DNA of 64,000 bases from Phyllobacterium sp. YR531. GTDB lineage: Bacteria > Pseudomonadota > Alphaproteobacteria > Rhizobiales > Rhizobiaceae. Of this stretch, positions 28,305-37,980 are shown one piece after another (within the stretch, counting starts at the first letter, position 1; each line of letters opens with the position of its first letter). The notes below the pieces were generated by a model. That model was given only the letters and a program-made list of their open reading frames with translations. It made no database searches and was not told the DNA's origin. The position numbers and the translations under genes are program-made. Where the stretch lies: NCBI RefSeq assembly GCF_000282595.1, contig NZ_AKIZ01000015.1, positions 1-64,000 of the forward strand, in the 5' to 3' direction.

Positions 28305-29786
28305 ATGACCGATCTAACCGCTCTCACCATTGCCGAGGCGCGCGACCAGCTGAAGGCCAAGGCGATTTCCGCTACGGAACTGACTGGTGCATATATTCAG
28401 GCAATCGAGAACGCTAATGAAGCGCTGAACGCTTATATCGTTACAACGCCTGAAAAGGCGCTGGAAATGGCCAAGGCTTCCGATGCTCGTCTTGCTGCAG
28501 GTAATGCAGGGCCGCTGGAAGGTATTCCGCTCGGGATCAAGGATCTGTTTGGCACTGAAGGTGTCCACACGCAGGCCGCATCGCATATTCTGGATGGTTT
28601 CAAGCCGCATTACGAGTCAACAGTAACAGCCAATCTTTGGGCTGATGGCGCCGTGATGCTGGGCAAGTTGAATATGGACGAGTTCGCGATGGGCTCATCC
28701 AATGAGAGTTCATATTATGGGCCGGTTAAGAACCCTTGGCGCGCCAAGGGCTCCAATGTTGATCTGGTTCCCGGTGGTTCATCAGGCGGCTCTGCTGCGG
28801 CAGTTGCCGCGCGGCTTTGCGCCGGTGCCACTGCGACCGATACGGGTGGTTCAATCCGCCAGCCTGCAGCGTTTACCGGCACGGTCGGTATCAAGCCGAC
28901 CTATGGCCGTTGCTCGCGCTGGGGTGTTGTTGCCTTCGCATCGTCGCTGGATCAGGCCGGACCGATTGCCCGCGATGTACGTGATGCTGCAATCATGCTG
29001 AAGTCGATGGCCTCCGTTGATGCCAAAGATACAACATCTGTCGATATCGCTGTGCCTGATTATGAAGCTGTTATCGGCAAACCGCTTGCCGGCATCAAGA
29101 TCGGCATTCCGAAGGAATATCGCGTTGACGGTATGCCGGAGGAAATCGAAAAGCTCTGGCAGCAAGGGATTAGCTGGCTGAAAGATGCCGGTGCGACCAT
29201 CGTGGATATTTCCCTGCCGCACACGAAATATGCGCTTCCTGCCTATTACATTGTAGCGCCTGCAGAAGCTTCATCGAATCTTGCACGCTATGATGGCGTT
29301 CGCTACGGTCTGCGTGTTCCGGGACGGGACATCGTCGATATGTATGAAAACACCCGCGCCAAAGGATTTGGTGAAGAGGTGAAGCGCCGCATTATGATCG
29401 GCACCTATGTGCTTTCTGCTGGTTACTACGACGCGTACTATCTGCAGGCCCAGAAGGTGCGCACGCTGATCAAGAAGGATTTCGAAGACGTCTTCCACGC
29501 GGGTATTGATGCAATCCTGACACCGGCTACGCCTTCGGCGGCTTTCGGTATTGCAGATCAGGAAATGAATTCCGATCCGGTGAAAATGTATCTGAATGAT
29601 ATCTTCACAGTGACTGTGAACATGGCCGGATTGCCGGGAATTGCCGTTCCTGCCGGTCTCGACAGTCGTGGTCTGCCACTCGGGCTTCAGCTCATTGGGC
29701 GCCCATTTGACGAAGAAACCCTGTTCCAGACCGCCTATGTGATCGAGCAGGCGGCAGGCAAGTTCAACGCTCCGAAATGGTGGTAA
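28305..29786 (+). CDS. gatA: Asp-tRNA(Asn)/Glu-tRNA(Gln) amidotransferase subunit A
   Basis: Amidase subunit of GatCAB that frees ammonia from glutamine. It has 493 residues with the amidase-signature catalytic triad Lys79 (GIPLGIKD), Ser159 ([10 protein letters not shown]) and Ser183 ([11 protein letters not shown]). It lies in one operon with gatC and overlaps the next acetyltransferase gene by 10 bases. Confidence 0.97.
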   Translation: MTDLTALTIAEARDQLKAKAISATELTGAYIQAIENANEALNAYIVTTPEKALEMAKASDARLAAGNAGPLEGIPLGIKDLFGTEGVHTQAASHILDGFKPHYESTVTANLWADGAVMLGKLNMDEFAMGSSNESSYYGPVKNPWRAKGSNVDLVPGGSSGGSAAAVAARLCAGATATDTGGSIRQPAAFTGTVGIKPTYGRCSRWGVVAFASSLDQAGPIARDVRDAAIMLKSMASVDAKDTTSVDIAVPDYEAVIGKPLAGIKIGIPKEYRVDGMPEEIEKLWQQGISWLKDAGATIVDISLPHTKYALPAYYIVAPAEASSNLARYDGVRYGLRVPGRDIVDMYENTRAKGFGEEVKRRIMIGTYVLSAGYYDAYYLQAQKVRTLIKKDFEDVFHAGIDAILTPATPSAAFGIADQEMNSDPVKMYLNDIFTVTVNMAGLPGIAVPAGLDSRGLPLGLQLIGRPFDEETLFQTAYVIEQAAGKFNAPKWW

Positions 29787-30256
29787 TCAGGCGCGCAACA
29801 GGAGCCGACATACCAGCAATCGCTGCTGTCGGCTCAAGCGCCTGGGCGTCCAATATTTTTTCTTTTGAACCCGAGCTGCCCGGTATGCGCGCGCATGTCG
29901 AAAAGGCTTTTCGCGAATTTGCCGAAACATCTTTTCCAACGGTGACCATCGCCGAAGTTGAGCAGATTGTGGTTGGCTGGGGCGCGCGGGAAGAAGACAA
30001 TGACTACATCTCCGATCTATGGGTAGAACCAGCCGTGCAGGGGCAGGGCATCGGATCGTCCTTGCTGCGTGAAATGAAGAATGCGATCCTGCAAGCAGGT
30101 TATCTCAAAGCCCGCATCAGCACGCACGCCCGCAATACCGGCGCAATCAGGCTATATCAGCGCGAAGGTTTCAACATTGTCGAGCAGGGGCCGGAGTGGT
30201 CGACAAGCCTAGAGCGCGAGATAGACAAGGTCCAGATGCTGGCTGATTTGGAGTAA
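29777..30256 (+). CDS. GNAT family N-acetyltransferase (after gatA)
   Basis: A 159-residue GNAT enzyme with the acetyl-CoA loop [14 protein letters not shown] (about 88-101) and [18 protein letters not shown] near the C-terminus. The start ATG lies inside the last codons of gatA (10-base overlap). The substrate is unknown. It is unlike the GNAT gene before gatA, so not a recent duplicate. Confidence 0.9.
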   Translation: MVVIRRATGADIPAIAAVGSSAWASNIFSFEPELPGMRAHVEKAFREFAETSFPTVTIAEVEQIVVGWGAREEDNDYISDLWVEPAVQGQGIGSSLLREMKNAILQAGYLKARISTHARNTGAIRLYQREGFNIVEQGPEWSTSLEREIDKVQMLADLE

Positions 30257-30258
30257 TC

Positions 30259-31053
30259 ATGTTTTTTGTATTTTCAAAGGTTTTCTGGTTTTTCGCACAG
30301 CCGCTGAACTTCGCCATCATCCTTATGGCCCTGACATTTCTGTTGCTGGTATGGCGCTGGCGGCGACTTGCCATGACGACAGCAGCCATAGCATTTCTGG
30401 TGCTGGGCCTTGGTGCCTGGACCACGCTGGGCGCACTCATGATCAATCCGCTGGAAGACCGTTTTCCACGTCCTGCTACGCTACCTGCGAAAGTGGATGG
30501 CATCATTGTGCTTGGCGGCGGGTTTGAAGGCGGCGTCAATCTGGTGCGCGGCGGCTATGAGCTCAATGCAAGCGGTGACCGGTTTGTGGAAGCTGCAATT
30601 CTGGCGCGCAGACACCCCGAAGCAAAGGTAGTCGTTACCGGAGGAACAGGGACTCTGCTGCTGGATGGCGAGGCAGATGGTGTAACAGCGCCGCGACTGT
30701 TGACCGCTCTTGGCGTAGAACCGGGAAGGCTTATTCTCGAGAGCAAATCACGCAATACCTATGAGAATGCAGTTTTCACCAAGGAAATGGTGGAAGCGAA
30801 ACCGGGGGAAACCTGGTTGCTGATTACATCGGCGTTCCATATGCCGCGTTCCATGGGACTTTTCCGGAAAGCCGGATTTGAAGTGACGGCATGGCCAGCC
30901 GACTACCGTGCTTCCGGTGCGGAAACTATTGGGCTTGCGGAGGATAATCCGCAGGATTCCTTGCAAAATATGGCAATCGCAGCGCGGGAGTGGGCCGGTT
31001 TGCTGGCCTATTGGCTGGCGGGCCGCACAGACCAGTTGTTGCCCGCACCATGA
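30259..31053 (+). CDS. YdcF/ElyC-type DUF218 membrane protein
   Basis: A 264-residue protein with two N-terminal membrane spans (about 9-30 and 37-58) and a DUF218 domain: DGIIVLGGG, ARRHPEAKVVVTGGTGT, SRNTYENAVFT and LLITSAFHMPRSMGLF. E. coli ElyC and SanA of this family act in envelope integrity. The exact role here is unknown. It lies 2 bases after the acetyltransferase gene and overlaps the next gene through ATGA. Confidence 0.9.
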   Translation: MFFVFSKVFWFFAQPLNFAIILMALTFLLLVWRWRRLAMTTAAIAFLVLGLGAWTTLGALMINPLEDRFPRPATLPAKVDGIIVLGGGFEGGVNLVRGGYELNASGDRFVEAAILARRHPEAKVVVTGGTGTLLLDGEADGVTAPRLLTALGVEPGRLILESKSRNTYENAVFTKEMVEAKPGETWLLITSAFHMPRSMGLFRKAGFEVTAWPADYRASGAETIGLAEDNPQDSLQNMAIAAREWAGLLAYWLAGRTDQLLPAP

Positions 31054-32231
31054 CCGCGCACGTGGATGTTCTCATCATCGGGGCGGGCGCCGCTGGCATG
31101 ATGTGTGCCATTGAGGCGGGCAAGCGCGGCAAGTCCGTGCTGATCGTCGATCATGCTGCTTCGCCCGGCGACAAGATACGTATTTCCGGTGGCGGCCGCT
31201 GCAACTTTACCAATATGAATGCGGCGCCACAGAACTACATCAGCAAAAATCCGCATTTCTGTATTTCAGCATTGCGCCGCTACACACAGCGCGATTTTCT
31301 GGCTTTGGTAAACCGCTACGGCATTGCCTGGCATGAAAAGACACTTGGGCAGCTTTTCTGCGACGGTTCCGCCAAGCAAATCATCGACATGCTGGTCACG
31401 GAAATGAAGCAGGCGGGGGTTGCACTGCGTCTGCGGACAAATGTCGATTTAATCGTGCAAAGCGAGGGCGGCTATCTGGTCGATCTGGCTGGCGACAAGA
31501 TAAAATGCACATCGCTGGTTGTCGCTTGTGGTGGGAAATCCATACCGAAGATGGGTGCTACAGGTTTCGGCTATGATATTGCGCGTCAGTTCGGATTGAA
31601 CATTACTGAAACACGCCCGGCATTGGTGCCGCTGACTTTCGACGAAAACACCTTGGCGCCGCTCAAGCCGCTTTCGGGCATCGCGGTCGATGCGGTGGTC
31701 AGTCACGGCAAGACCAAATTCGCCGAAGCCATGCTTTTCACCCATCGTGGTCTCAGTGGACCATCGATATTGCAGATTTCATCATTTTGGCGGGAAGGCG
31801 ACACGATCAGCGTTGCCATGCTGCCCGGCGTAAAGGTGCTCGATGCCTTGCGAGCCGCACGAGCGCGCAATGGTCGTCAGGCACTACAGACAGCATTGAG
31901 TGAATTACTGCCGAAGCGACTGGCGCAACTGATCGCGGAAAACAGCGGTATTGAAAAGCATCTCGCCGATCTCACAGACAAGCAATTACTGGCAGTGGAG
32001 AAGGCCATCAATGAATGGCAGGTCAAACCGGCAGGGTCAGAAGGTTACAGAACTGCTGAGGTGACACTTGGCGGCGTCGATACGGATGGACTGGATCAGA
32101 AAACCATGGAGGCAAAGGCCGCAAAAGGTCTTTATTTCATAGGTGAAGTTGTAGACGTAACTGGCTGGCTTGGGGGATATAATTTCCAATGGGCCTGGTC
32201 GTCTGGATGGGTTGCAGGACAGGCCGTATAG
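31050..32231 (+). CDS. NAD(P)/FAD-dependent oxidoreductase, HI0933/BaiN family
   Basis: A 393-residue flavoprotein. It has the FAD-binding glycine motif IIGAGAAGMMCAIEAGK near the N-terminus, GDKIRISGGGRCNFTN as family signature, and a C-terminal FAD contact GGYNFQWAWSSGW. Members are called YhiN or BaiN; the substrate is uncertain. The ATG at 31050 overlaps the previous stop (ATGA). An earlier in-frame start at 30990 would sit inside the DUF218 gene and adds residues outside the fold. Confidence 0.92.
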   Translation: MTAHVDVLIIGAGAAGMMCAIEAGKRGKSVLIVDHAASPGDKIRISGGGRCNFTNMNAAPQNYISKNPHFCISALRRYTQRDFLALVNRYGIAWHEKTLGQLFCDGSAKQIIDMLVTEMKQAGVALRLRTNVDLIVQSEGGYLVDLAGDKIKCTSLVVACGGKSIPKMGATGFGYDIARQFGLNITETRPALVPLTFDENTLAPLKPLSGIAVDAVVSHGKTKFAEAMLFTHRGLSGPSILQISSFWREGDTISVAMLPGVKVLDALRAARARNGRQALQTALSELLPKRLAQLIAENSGIEKHLADLTDKQLLAVEKAINEWQVKPAGSEGYRTAEVTLGGVDTDGLDQKTMEAKAAKGLYFIGEVVDVTGWLGGYNFQWAWSSGWVAGQAV

Positions 32232-32240
32232 GGTGAAAAC

Positions 32241-32984
32241 GTGGATGATGATCTGAACTGGCGGGTCGAGGAAGCTTGCAACAATGCCTGGCCATCGCCG
32301 CGCGAACTCATTCATCAAGGATGGCTGATGCGATTTTCCGGTGGTGGAATTCGCCGGACAAACTCGGTCAATCCCCTACGCGGTATTCGCGGCAAACCAG
32401 ACGGATTGATAAGAACAGCTGAGACCCTTTACACCTCGCTGGGTCGCAAACCGATTTTCCGGGTGCCTCACATCGCCGATGATCTGGACGATCAATTGAG
32501 AGAACGTGGCTATGGGATGGCCGCTGGCTCTGCAGTTCTTTTCTGCGATCTTGCAGCGCGATCATTTGCGCAGGTTGATGGCGTGCTCATAGAAAGAGAG
32601 ATGAGCGCTGATTGGCATAATGAAAGCCACAGGATCGGTGCTTCATCAGAACTTGATCATACAATTTTTGCGCAGATGATCGCTACCATCGTGATACCAA
32701 AAGCGTTCGTGAGTATCCGAGCCGATGGCAAAACCGTCGCTAAAGCATATGGCGCGATCGATAATGGTTTGCTGGTCGTAGAATCTGTGGCGACCGATCC
32801 TGATTATCGCCAACGGGGATACTCCCGTAAAATTCTCACGGCCCTTATGGGCTGGGCAAAAAGGGAAGGCGCGGAAGCCGCGTGCCTGCAAGTTCTGGCA
32901 GATAACACAGCCGCCAGAGCGCTCTATGCTTCATTGGGTTTTGACCACGAGCTTTACCGCTACCATTATCGCATGAATCCGTGA
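32241..32984 (+). CDS. GNAT family N-acetyltransferase (C-terminal GNAT domain)
   Basis: A 247-residue protein with a C-terminal GNAT domain: DPDYRQRGYSRKILTALMGW (acetyl-CoA loop, about 184-203) and LQVLADNTAARALYASLGFD. The N-terminal ~110 residues form a GNAT-like half seen in two-part acetyltransferases. The start is GTG at 32241; no better start is present. Substrate unknown. Last gene of the gatC-led run, followed by a strong hairpin. Confidence 0.88.
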   Translation: MDDDLNWRVEEACNNAWPSPRELIHQGWLMRFSGGGIRRTNSVNPLRGIRGKPDGLIRTAETLYTSLGRKPIFRVPHIADDLDDQLRERGYGMAAGSAVLFCDLAARSFAQVDGVLIEREMSADWHNESHRIGASSELDHTIFAQMIATIVIPKAFVSIRADGKTVAKAYGAIDNGLLVVESVATDPDYRQRGYSRKILTALMGWAKREGAEAACLQVLADNTAARALYASLGFDHELYRYHYRMNP

Positions 32985-32994
32985 AGTATTCGCG

Positions 32995-33020
32995 CCTCCT
33001 GACATCAGGTTGTCAGGAGG
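32995..33020 (+). terminator. Stem-loop after the gatC-led gene run
   Basis: A perfect 10-bp stem CCTCCTGACA (32995-33004) / TGTCAGGAGG (33011-33020) with a 6-base loop. The bases that follow (TGTCATATATT) are only weakly U-rich, so terminator function is likely but not certain. Confidence 0.55.
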
Positions 33021-33065
33021 TGTCATATATTCGTTCCGGAAACGTGTCATCGAGGGGAGAGAACC

Positions 33066-33431
33066 ATGACTATTCTGGCCAGTTGCCATTGCGGCGCAAT
33101 CAAGTTTGAAATCAGCGACATTCCAGAGTCTGTTACTGTGTGCACTTGCACCTTCTGCACCAAGCGCGGGGCTCTTTGGGCCTATTACACTCCCGATCAA
33201 GTAAAGCTTTCGGTCACGCCTGGGGCGGATGCCACATATTCGAAAAACGGCATGGCAAAGCATCATCACTGCAATGTATGTGGCTGTGGCACTTTCTCCG
33301 AAGTGCCTACCTGGGTGGACTATAAACCGGATTGGGAAAATCCGCGGGTCAGCGTAAATGTGCGGCTCTTCGATGATTTCGACATCGCATCGCTACGGGT
33401 AGATACGATTGACGGAAGGAATCTCTGGTAA
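33066..33431 (+). CDS. GFA / CENP-V fold zinc protein
   Basis: A 121-residue protein of the glutathione-dependent formaldehyde-activating (GFA) fold family. It carries the zinc cysteines CHCG (7-10), CTCTFCTKRG (26-35) and CNVCGCGTF (about 71-79). Most family members are not formaldehyde enzymes and the substrate is unknown. It has its own start with GAGGGGAGAG upstream, and stands alone after the hairpin that ends the preceding operon. Confidence 0.88.
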   Translation: MTILASCHCGAIKFEISDIPESVTVCTCTFCTKRGALWAYYTPDQVKLSVTPGADATYSKNGMAKHHHCNVCGCGTFSEVPTWVDYKPDWENPRVSVNVRLFDDFDIASLRVDTIDGRNLW

Positions 33432-33464
33432 GTGATTGCTTGATTGAGAGAATCCTGCTTCCTT

Positions 33465-33830
33465 GAGTAAGAGCAAGTTTTGCTTATATAGACCCATTCT
33501 GCCGGAGGGAATTCGCGGACAAGGTCGAGGGATTTAGCGAGGCCGATGTTTACCCATCGGACGATGCTAAAACCCGGAGGATTTGGCCCGAATTCACCCG
33601 GCCCACTGGTCGAACCGCATTTCTATAAAATGCGGACAACTCGACCAGCGGGTTTGAAAGCTTGTTGGTTTGCCTTGGCAAACCAACGGCTGGGTTTCCG
33701 GCTGACGGCCAACCACTTTGTCAGGCAGCTTCGTTCGATGGAACCACATCGACCTAGCTACCTTCGGCGTGGATTGTCTCGTCATCCGAGAAACAGAATT
33801 GGCTCTATATAGGCAAAATTTGCTCTTGAG
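33465..33830. repeat. Large imperfect palindrome with terminal inverted repeats and nested hairpins
   Basis: About 366 bases without a gene. The ends are inverted copies: 33469-33501 (beginning AAGAGCAAGTTTTGC) matches the reverse complement of 33793-33826 with 3 mismatches and one gap. The match continues inward more weakly (GCGAGGCCGATGT against GCTAGGTCGATGT). The centre holds HP1, 33602-33652 (CTGGTCGA/TCGACCAG plus CCGCATTT/AAATGCGG, about 19 pairs), HP2, 33664-33687 (perfect 11-bp stem GTTGGTTTGCC/GGCAAACCAAC), and a weaker HP3 near 33693-33714. TTGAG occurs at both edges (33463 and 33826), possibly a target duplication. It may be a non-autonomous mobile element or a structured RNA. A promoter-like TTGAGT/TATATA pair (33463-33490) lies in the left end. 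Confidence 0.72.
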
Positions 33831-33854
33831 ACGCTCATACAGGGAGGTAAGGCC

Positions 33855-34034
33855 ATGTGGATCAAGCTCACAGACGTTAATGGCGATCACATCACGTTGA
33901 ATTTCGACCATGTTGTCTCTTTCAATCCCTACGGCACGGGGACGCATATAGTCACCATCACGGCGGGACTTACCTTTTTTGTCAAAGAAACCGCCGAAGA
34001 TATTCAAAGCAAAGTGGGCGTGAAAAGCAGCTAG
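33855..34034 (+). CDS. 59-aa FlbD-like small protein
   Basis: A 59-residue protein beginning MWIKLTDVNGDHITLNFDHV and ending VKETAEDIQSKVGVKSS. AGGGAGG (33841-33847) lies 7 bases before the ATG, a strong ribosome site. The pattern I-x-L-T-x-x-N-G, hydrophobic centre, then V-K-E and I-x-x-K resembles the FlbD family of short flagellar-operon proteins, but there are no flagellar genes nearby and Hyphomicrobiales lack FlbD of that kind, so the likeness may only reflect fold. The function is unknown. Its stop overlaps the stop of the convergent DUF2267 gene by 3 bases. Confidence 0.7.
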   Translation: MWIKLTDVNGDHITLNFDHVVSFNPYGTGTHIVTITAGLTFFVKETAEDIQSKVGVKSS

Positions 34035-34462
34035 GCGGTTTGCCCACTATTCGGCCAAAGCGGCTGTAAAACAGGCGGTAACTGTTCACCTGCAATCTTT
34101 GCGTTATGCGCATCGAGTTGCTTTGCCATGATTGTAAGAACATCTCTGACAATCGTGTCGGGCGGACTATGATGCGCCGTGAGATCGTCGTAAACCTCTC
34201 TTGCCAATTGCTGTTCTGATACCAGATCAAGGGCAGGGCAAGGCCGCCACCCTTCTATGAACAACCCACGGGGCAATGGCGGTAAAGCGTCCGCGAATGC
34301 CAGCACCTGATCTGTATTCATATAGCGGCGTAGCCGATGCATGACACTGCGCATGCTGGCAAAGCTCTGATTATGCGTTGCAAACATTGCTCGCGTTTTG
34401 AGTGCGGAAAGCCAGTCCTGAAACTGCCTCGAAGCGTGAACAATTTCTTGGGGTTGTGTCAT
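34031..34462 (-). CDS. DUF2267 family protein
   Basis: A 143-residue soluble helical protein. The central ADALPPLPRGLFIEGWRP (about 57-74) is the hallmark of DUF2267 proteins, which are often near stress genes and have no known function. It ends tail-to-tail with the FlbD-like gene. A short upstream stretch (GAGAGCACATG, minus strand) gives a weak ribosome site. Confidence 0.8.
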   Translation of the reverse strand: MTQPQEIVHASRQFQDWLSALKTRAMFATHNQSFASMRSVMHRLRRYMNTDQVLAFADALPPLPRGLFIEGWRPCPALDLVSEQQLAREVYDDLTAHHSPPDTIVRDVLTIMAKQLDAHNAKIAGEQLPPVLQPLWPNSGQTA

Positions 34463-34778
34463 GTGCTCTCCCGTTATTGACGAGAAACGTCTGCGTCTTC
34501 ATTTGGTTCTGAGAAATTTTTAGTACGCATATTGGGGCTTGGCTGGCAGGAAATTGCTGGCAGGACGCGTCGCCGATATAAACATTGCGCTTTTCTTGCC
34601 TTTCTCGGAACCTTCTCGTGTTTCACTTGTTATATCAAATACAAGTCAAAATCGGATACAAATAGTGATTTGTTAAATCGGTTTAGTTTTTGTAGAACGC
34701 CACAATGCAACGGAATTTAAACTGTATGCGGGTAGAGGTTTACTCTCTCTGAGGGTATTTTTATGGAGGTATCAAAGA
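34463..34778. other. AT-rich intergenic region
   Basis: 316 bases upstream of a small gene, AT-rich in its right half, with a short direct repeat CTGGCAGGA (near 34544 and 34557). It marks the left edge of a low-GC stretch that runs to the autotransporter. No gene or clear promoter is seen. Confidence 0.35.
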
Positions 34779-34961
34779 ATGATAACAATAAATAACGATA
34801 CGTCATCAACAGTTGATACAAATGTACTGAAGATGGCACAGGTGGCCAAAGCCAATTCCAAGCTTGTGAAAGCTACGACAAAGATCAGTGAACCCTGCGA
34901 CAGCCGCACAATTTCCCAGATATTGCGCGAATCCAGCGGCGGCTTCAGCTTCCGCCGATAA
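34779..34961 (+). CDS. 60-aa hypothetical protein
   Basis: A short frame (starts MITINNDTSSTVDTNVLK, ends ESSGGFSFRR) with GGAGG about 11 bases upstream and a clear terminator behind it, which together suggest an independent small gene. It is hydrophilic with no domain I recognise. It lies in an AT-rich stretch before the autotransporter. Coding status is moderately supported. Confidence 0.5.
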   Translation: MITINNDTSSTVDTNVLKMAQVAKANSKLVKATTKISEPCDSRTISQILRESSGGFSFRR

Positions 34962-34987
34962 TTCTACACTCTTTATACTGTTTTGAA

Positions 34988-35016
34988 GGCTCTCCTTTTG
35001 GGGAGCCTATTTTATT
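34988..35016 (+). terminator. Rho-independent terminator of the 60-aa gene
   Basis: Stem GGCTCTCC (34988-34995) / GGGGAGCC (35000-35007), 8 pairs with one G-U and a TTTT loop, followed by TATTTTATT. The remaining 35017-35244 is very AT-rich and holds the autotransporter promoter region. Confidence 0.8.
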
Positions 35017-35244
35017 ATGCGACGTTTTACATCTAAGAGTTGTAAATGTAACAATTCAATTGAAAGCTGTATATCTCAAAATGTAGAGTTTTATTCAGTG
35101 CAGGATATTGTTTATATTGTATTGAAAGTATTATAGTGTTGCTGGGTTTGGCATTTTTGTTTTATATATGATGTCATTGAGTGAAATTATTTTTACGCAT
35201 GTAAAGTTTATTTTATAAAGTTAATTTATTTATTGGAGTTTATA

Positions 35245-37918
35245 ATGATAGGTTGTATTGCCGGTCGCAGAGGGGTTGCGCGCTCTATAAAGTTCTTCAA
35301 CAAAAGCATCGTCGCAGTTCTTTTCTGTACGACTGCCTTGATGTCAACTATGTCCGACAGCTTTGCAACTGATGACTATGGTATATATTCATATAAAGAT
35401 GGTAATGGTCCTACTTCGGTTAAAGTTAAAGGACGTGTCAACGGCAACTTAGATGGTATTCATGTTCACATAGAAGGTGCTCAATCCAGCACAACCGGGT
35501 CAGGCGATTCTGATATTACTATCGAAGCAGGGGCCGGTGACATTATCGGTGGCAGAGACGGTATTTTTGTTAACAATTATGGTGCTGGCGCTACAAATAT
35601 CGCCACTGAGGCGACTATCAGCGGGGGCCGAACGGGTATCCAGGTTGTAAACGGTAAAACCTCCACCGACGTGACAATTAATGCAAAAGGAACGGTTACA
35701 GGCGTGGAGTTTGGTATTGGTATCGACAATTATGGCACTGGCTCGACTCTTATCAACAGCGATGGAGAGGTTCAGGCCACTGAATATGGTATTTTCGCTA
35801 CCAACAAAGAACCGACAACAACCGATTTGACAATTATTTCTAACGGAACGATCCATGGTAAAACCGGCATAGCTGCGGAAAATTACGGTTCGGGTATCAC
35901 CACAGTCAATGTCAATGCTGATGTTAGTGGCGTCGAAAATTCTGGCCTTTATGTTGATACAAGGGCAAGTGATGCAATTGTGGATATCGGAAGCGGGCGT
36001 ATTTCTGGAAAAAAAATTGGGATTGATCTGTCCAACACCGGCAACGGTAGTGCCGAAATCACCAATCATGGAATTGTAGAAGGAGGACAGGTCGCTATAT
36101 CGGCAAAATCGGTCAACGGGAATAAAATCAACCTTCTAAATAAGGGCGAGATTTTCAACACGTCAGCAAAATGGGACGATCTCGCAATCGAGTCATCCGG
36201 TGGGTCACTCTCTCTCGTCAATGATGAATTGGTCACGGGCCGGATAATATCGGGGTCCTTTAACGATAGTTTCAGCAATCACAATCTATGGCAAACGATC
36301 GGCGTTACTGATTTTGGTGACGGTGACGATACTGTCGCCAACGAAAACCTGGTGATCACCGCGAATTCAGCAAATGCTGAGACGACAACATTCAGCGGGC
36401 TCGAAAAGTTCATAAATCGGGGTGTGTTGAATCTGTCGGATAATGCCGCGGGTGATCGGACCATAACTTCCGGCGACTATGTGGGAGAATCTAACAGCGT
36501 CGTGGAAATCGATACGGAACTGGGTGACGATAACTCGCTGACAGATCAGTTGGTAATCGAAGGCAACAGTTCCGGAAGCTCTCATCTTTTGGTCAATTCA
36601 TTATTGGGCAATGGCCGGCCCACGAATGAGGGCATCAAAGTCATCGATGTGAAAGGAAATTCAGCTGCTGTATTCTCCCTTTCTGAAAACAGCCCAAACA
36701 GCTACCTGCATGATGGTCAACAAACTATGGTTGCTGGAGCCTTTGCTTATAAATTGTATAAGCATGCCGCAAGCGCCAGCGACGGCGATTGGTATTTACG
36801 GTCGCAGTTGAAAAACCCTCTGCCGGAACACGATCCCTTGCCGGTGATTGATCCGCAGCCACCAATTATTGATCCACAGCCACCAGTAGTTGATCGACAG
36901 TCCCTAGTAGTAAACCAGCAACAGGCGCCATTATACCAAGCGGGCGCTCCGGTTTACGAGACATATGCTCAAACGTTGCAGGCATTGAACACTATATCAA
37001 CGCTCAAACAACGCGTGGGTAATCGCCATTGGTCAGATGGAAAAGGTACAAGTAAGGACAAGGCTCACTCAACGATCAATGCTCAAGCAATTTGGGCACG
37101 GATTGAAGGCAGTCATGCGCATGTCAAGTCTGAGACATCAACCACAGGCGCTAACCATGAAAGCAATGTGTGGCGCATCCAATCTGGATTGGATGGTGGT
37201 TTGTATGAAGGAAATGCCGGCGTCCTGTTCGGTGGTATTACAGCATTACGGGACCGTATCCACAGACATATCATCTGCGCATGGTGAGGGCGATATCGAC
37301 ACGACGGGTTATGGCGTCGGGGCCAATCTGACATGGTATGGAGATAATGGCCTCTATATCGATGGGCAGGCGCAGGCTACGTGGTATGACACTGACCTAA
37401 ACTCAGATACAGCCAATCTCAATCTTGTCGCCGGCAACCGTGGTTTTGGCTATGGGTTGAGTATTGAAGCTGGCAAACGTATTGAGATCGACCAGCAATG
37501 GCAGATTACACCACAGGCCCAACTGGTTTACTCAGACGTTGAGTTTGATAGTTTCACCGATGCTTTCGATGCAAGGGTTGAACTCAAGAACGGAGGCAGC
37601 CTGAAAGGCCGTATAGGTGCCGCAGTTGAGTATGAAAATTCATGGCTCGGTGAATCAGGGAAGGCGGTACATACCAATCTTTACGGTATTGCCAATCTCT
37701 ACTATGAATTTCTTGACGGCACCAAAACAGACATTTCCGCAACCAGCTTTATCTCTCGAAGTGAACGCTTGACTGGCGGCCTTGGACTTGGTGGCGACTA
37801 TACCTGGCAAGACGGTAAGTATGCCGTTTATGGTGAAGTCTCTGTTATTACCACCCTTGCACAACTCGGCGACAACTACAGCCTTAATGGGACAACAGGG
37901 TTCAAAGTGAAATGGTAG
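35245..37918 (+). pseudogene. Autotransporter (type Va) with internal frameshift
   Basis: Together the two frames encode a type V autotransporter of about 890 residues. From ATG 35245 (GGAG just upstream): an extended signal peptide (RGVARSIKFFNKSIVAVLFC, ending near SFA), a passenger with repeated GI-x-NYG-x-G units and a beta-helix look (to about residue 520), a Pro-rich linker with PQPP repeats (about 530-560), and the start of the beta domain. The frame ends at 37287 after an off-frame tail. From about 37244 the second frame encodes the rest of the beta-barrel (HYGTVSTDISSAHGEGDIDT) and the aromatic C-terminus FKVKW. The shift lies at ACA-G-CAT (37240-37246), as expected if one GC of a GCGC was lost (Thr-Ala-His in the intact protein). 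It is a broken gene unless slippage restores it. Codon use is more AT-rich than in its neighbours. Confidence 0.88.
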
Positions 37919-37948
37919 CTTCTCTCAATATACCGCGATAACTGTAAA

Positions 37949-37976
37949 TAATGGCAGCGTTTTAATGCTGCCATTA
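37949..37976. terminator. Terminator between autotransporter and pccB
   Basis: A perfect stem TAATGGCAGC (37949-37958) / GCTGCCATTA (37967-37976) with an 8-base loop lies between the convergent genes. Short U tracts on both strands are weak. Confidence 0.65.
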
Positions 37977-37980
37977 TAGT

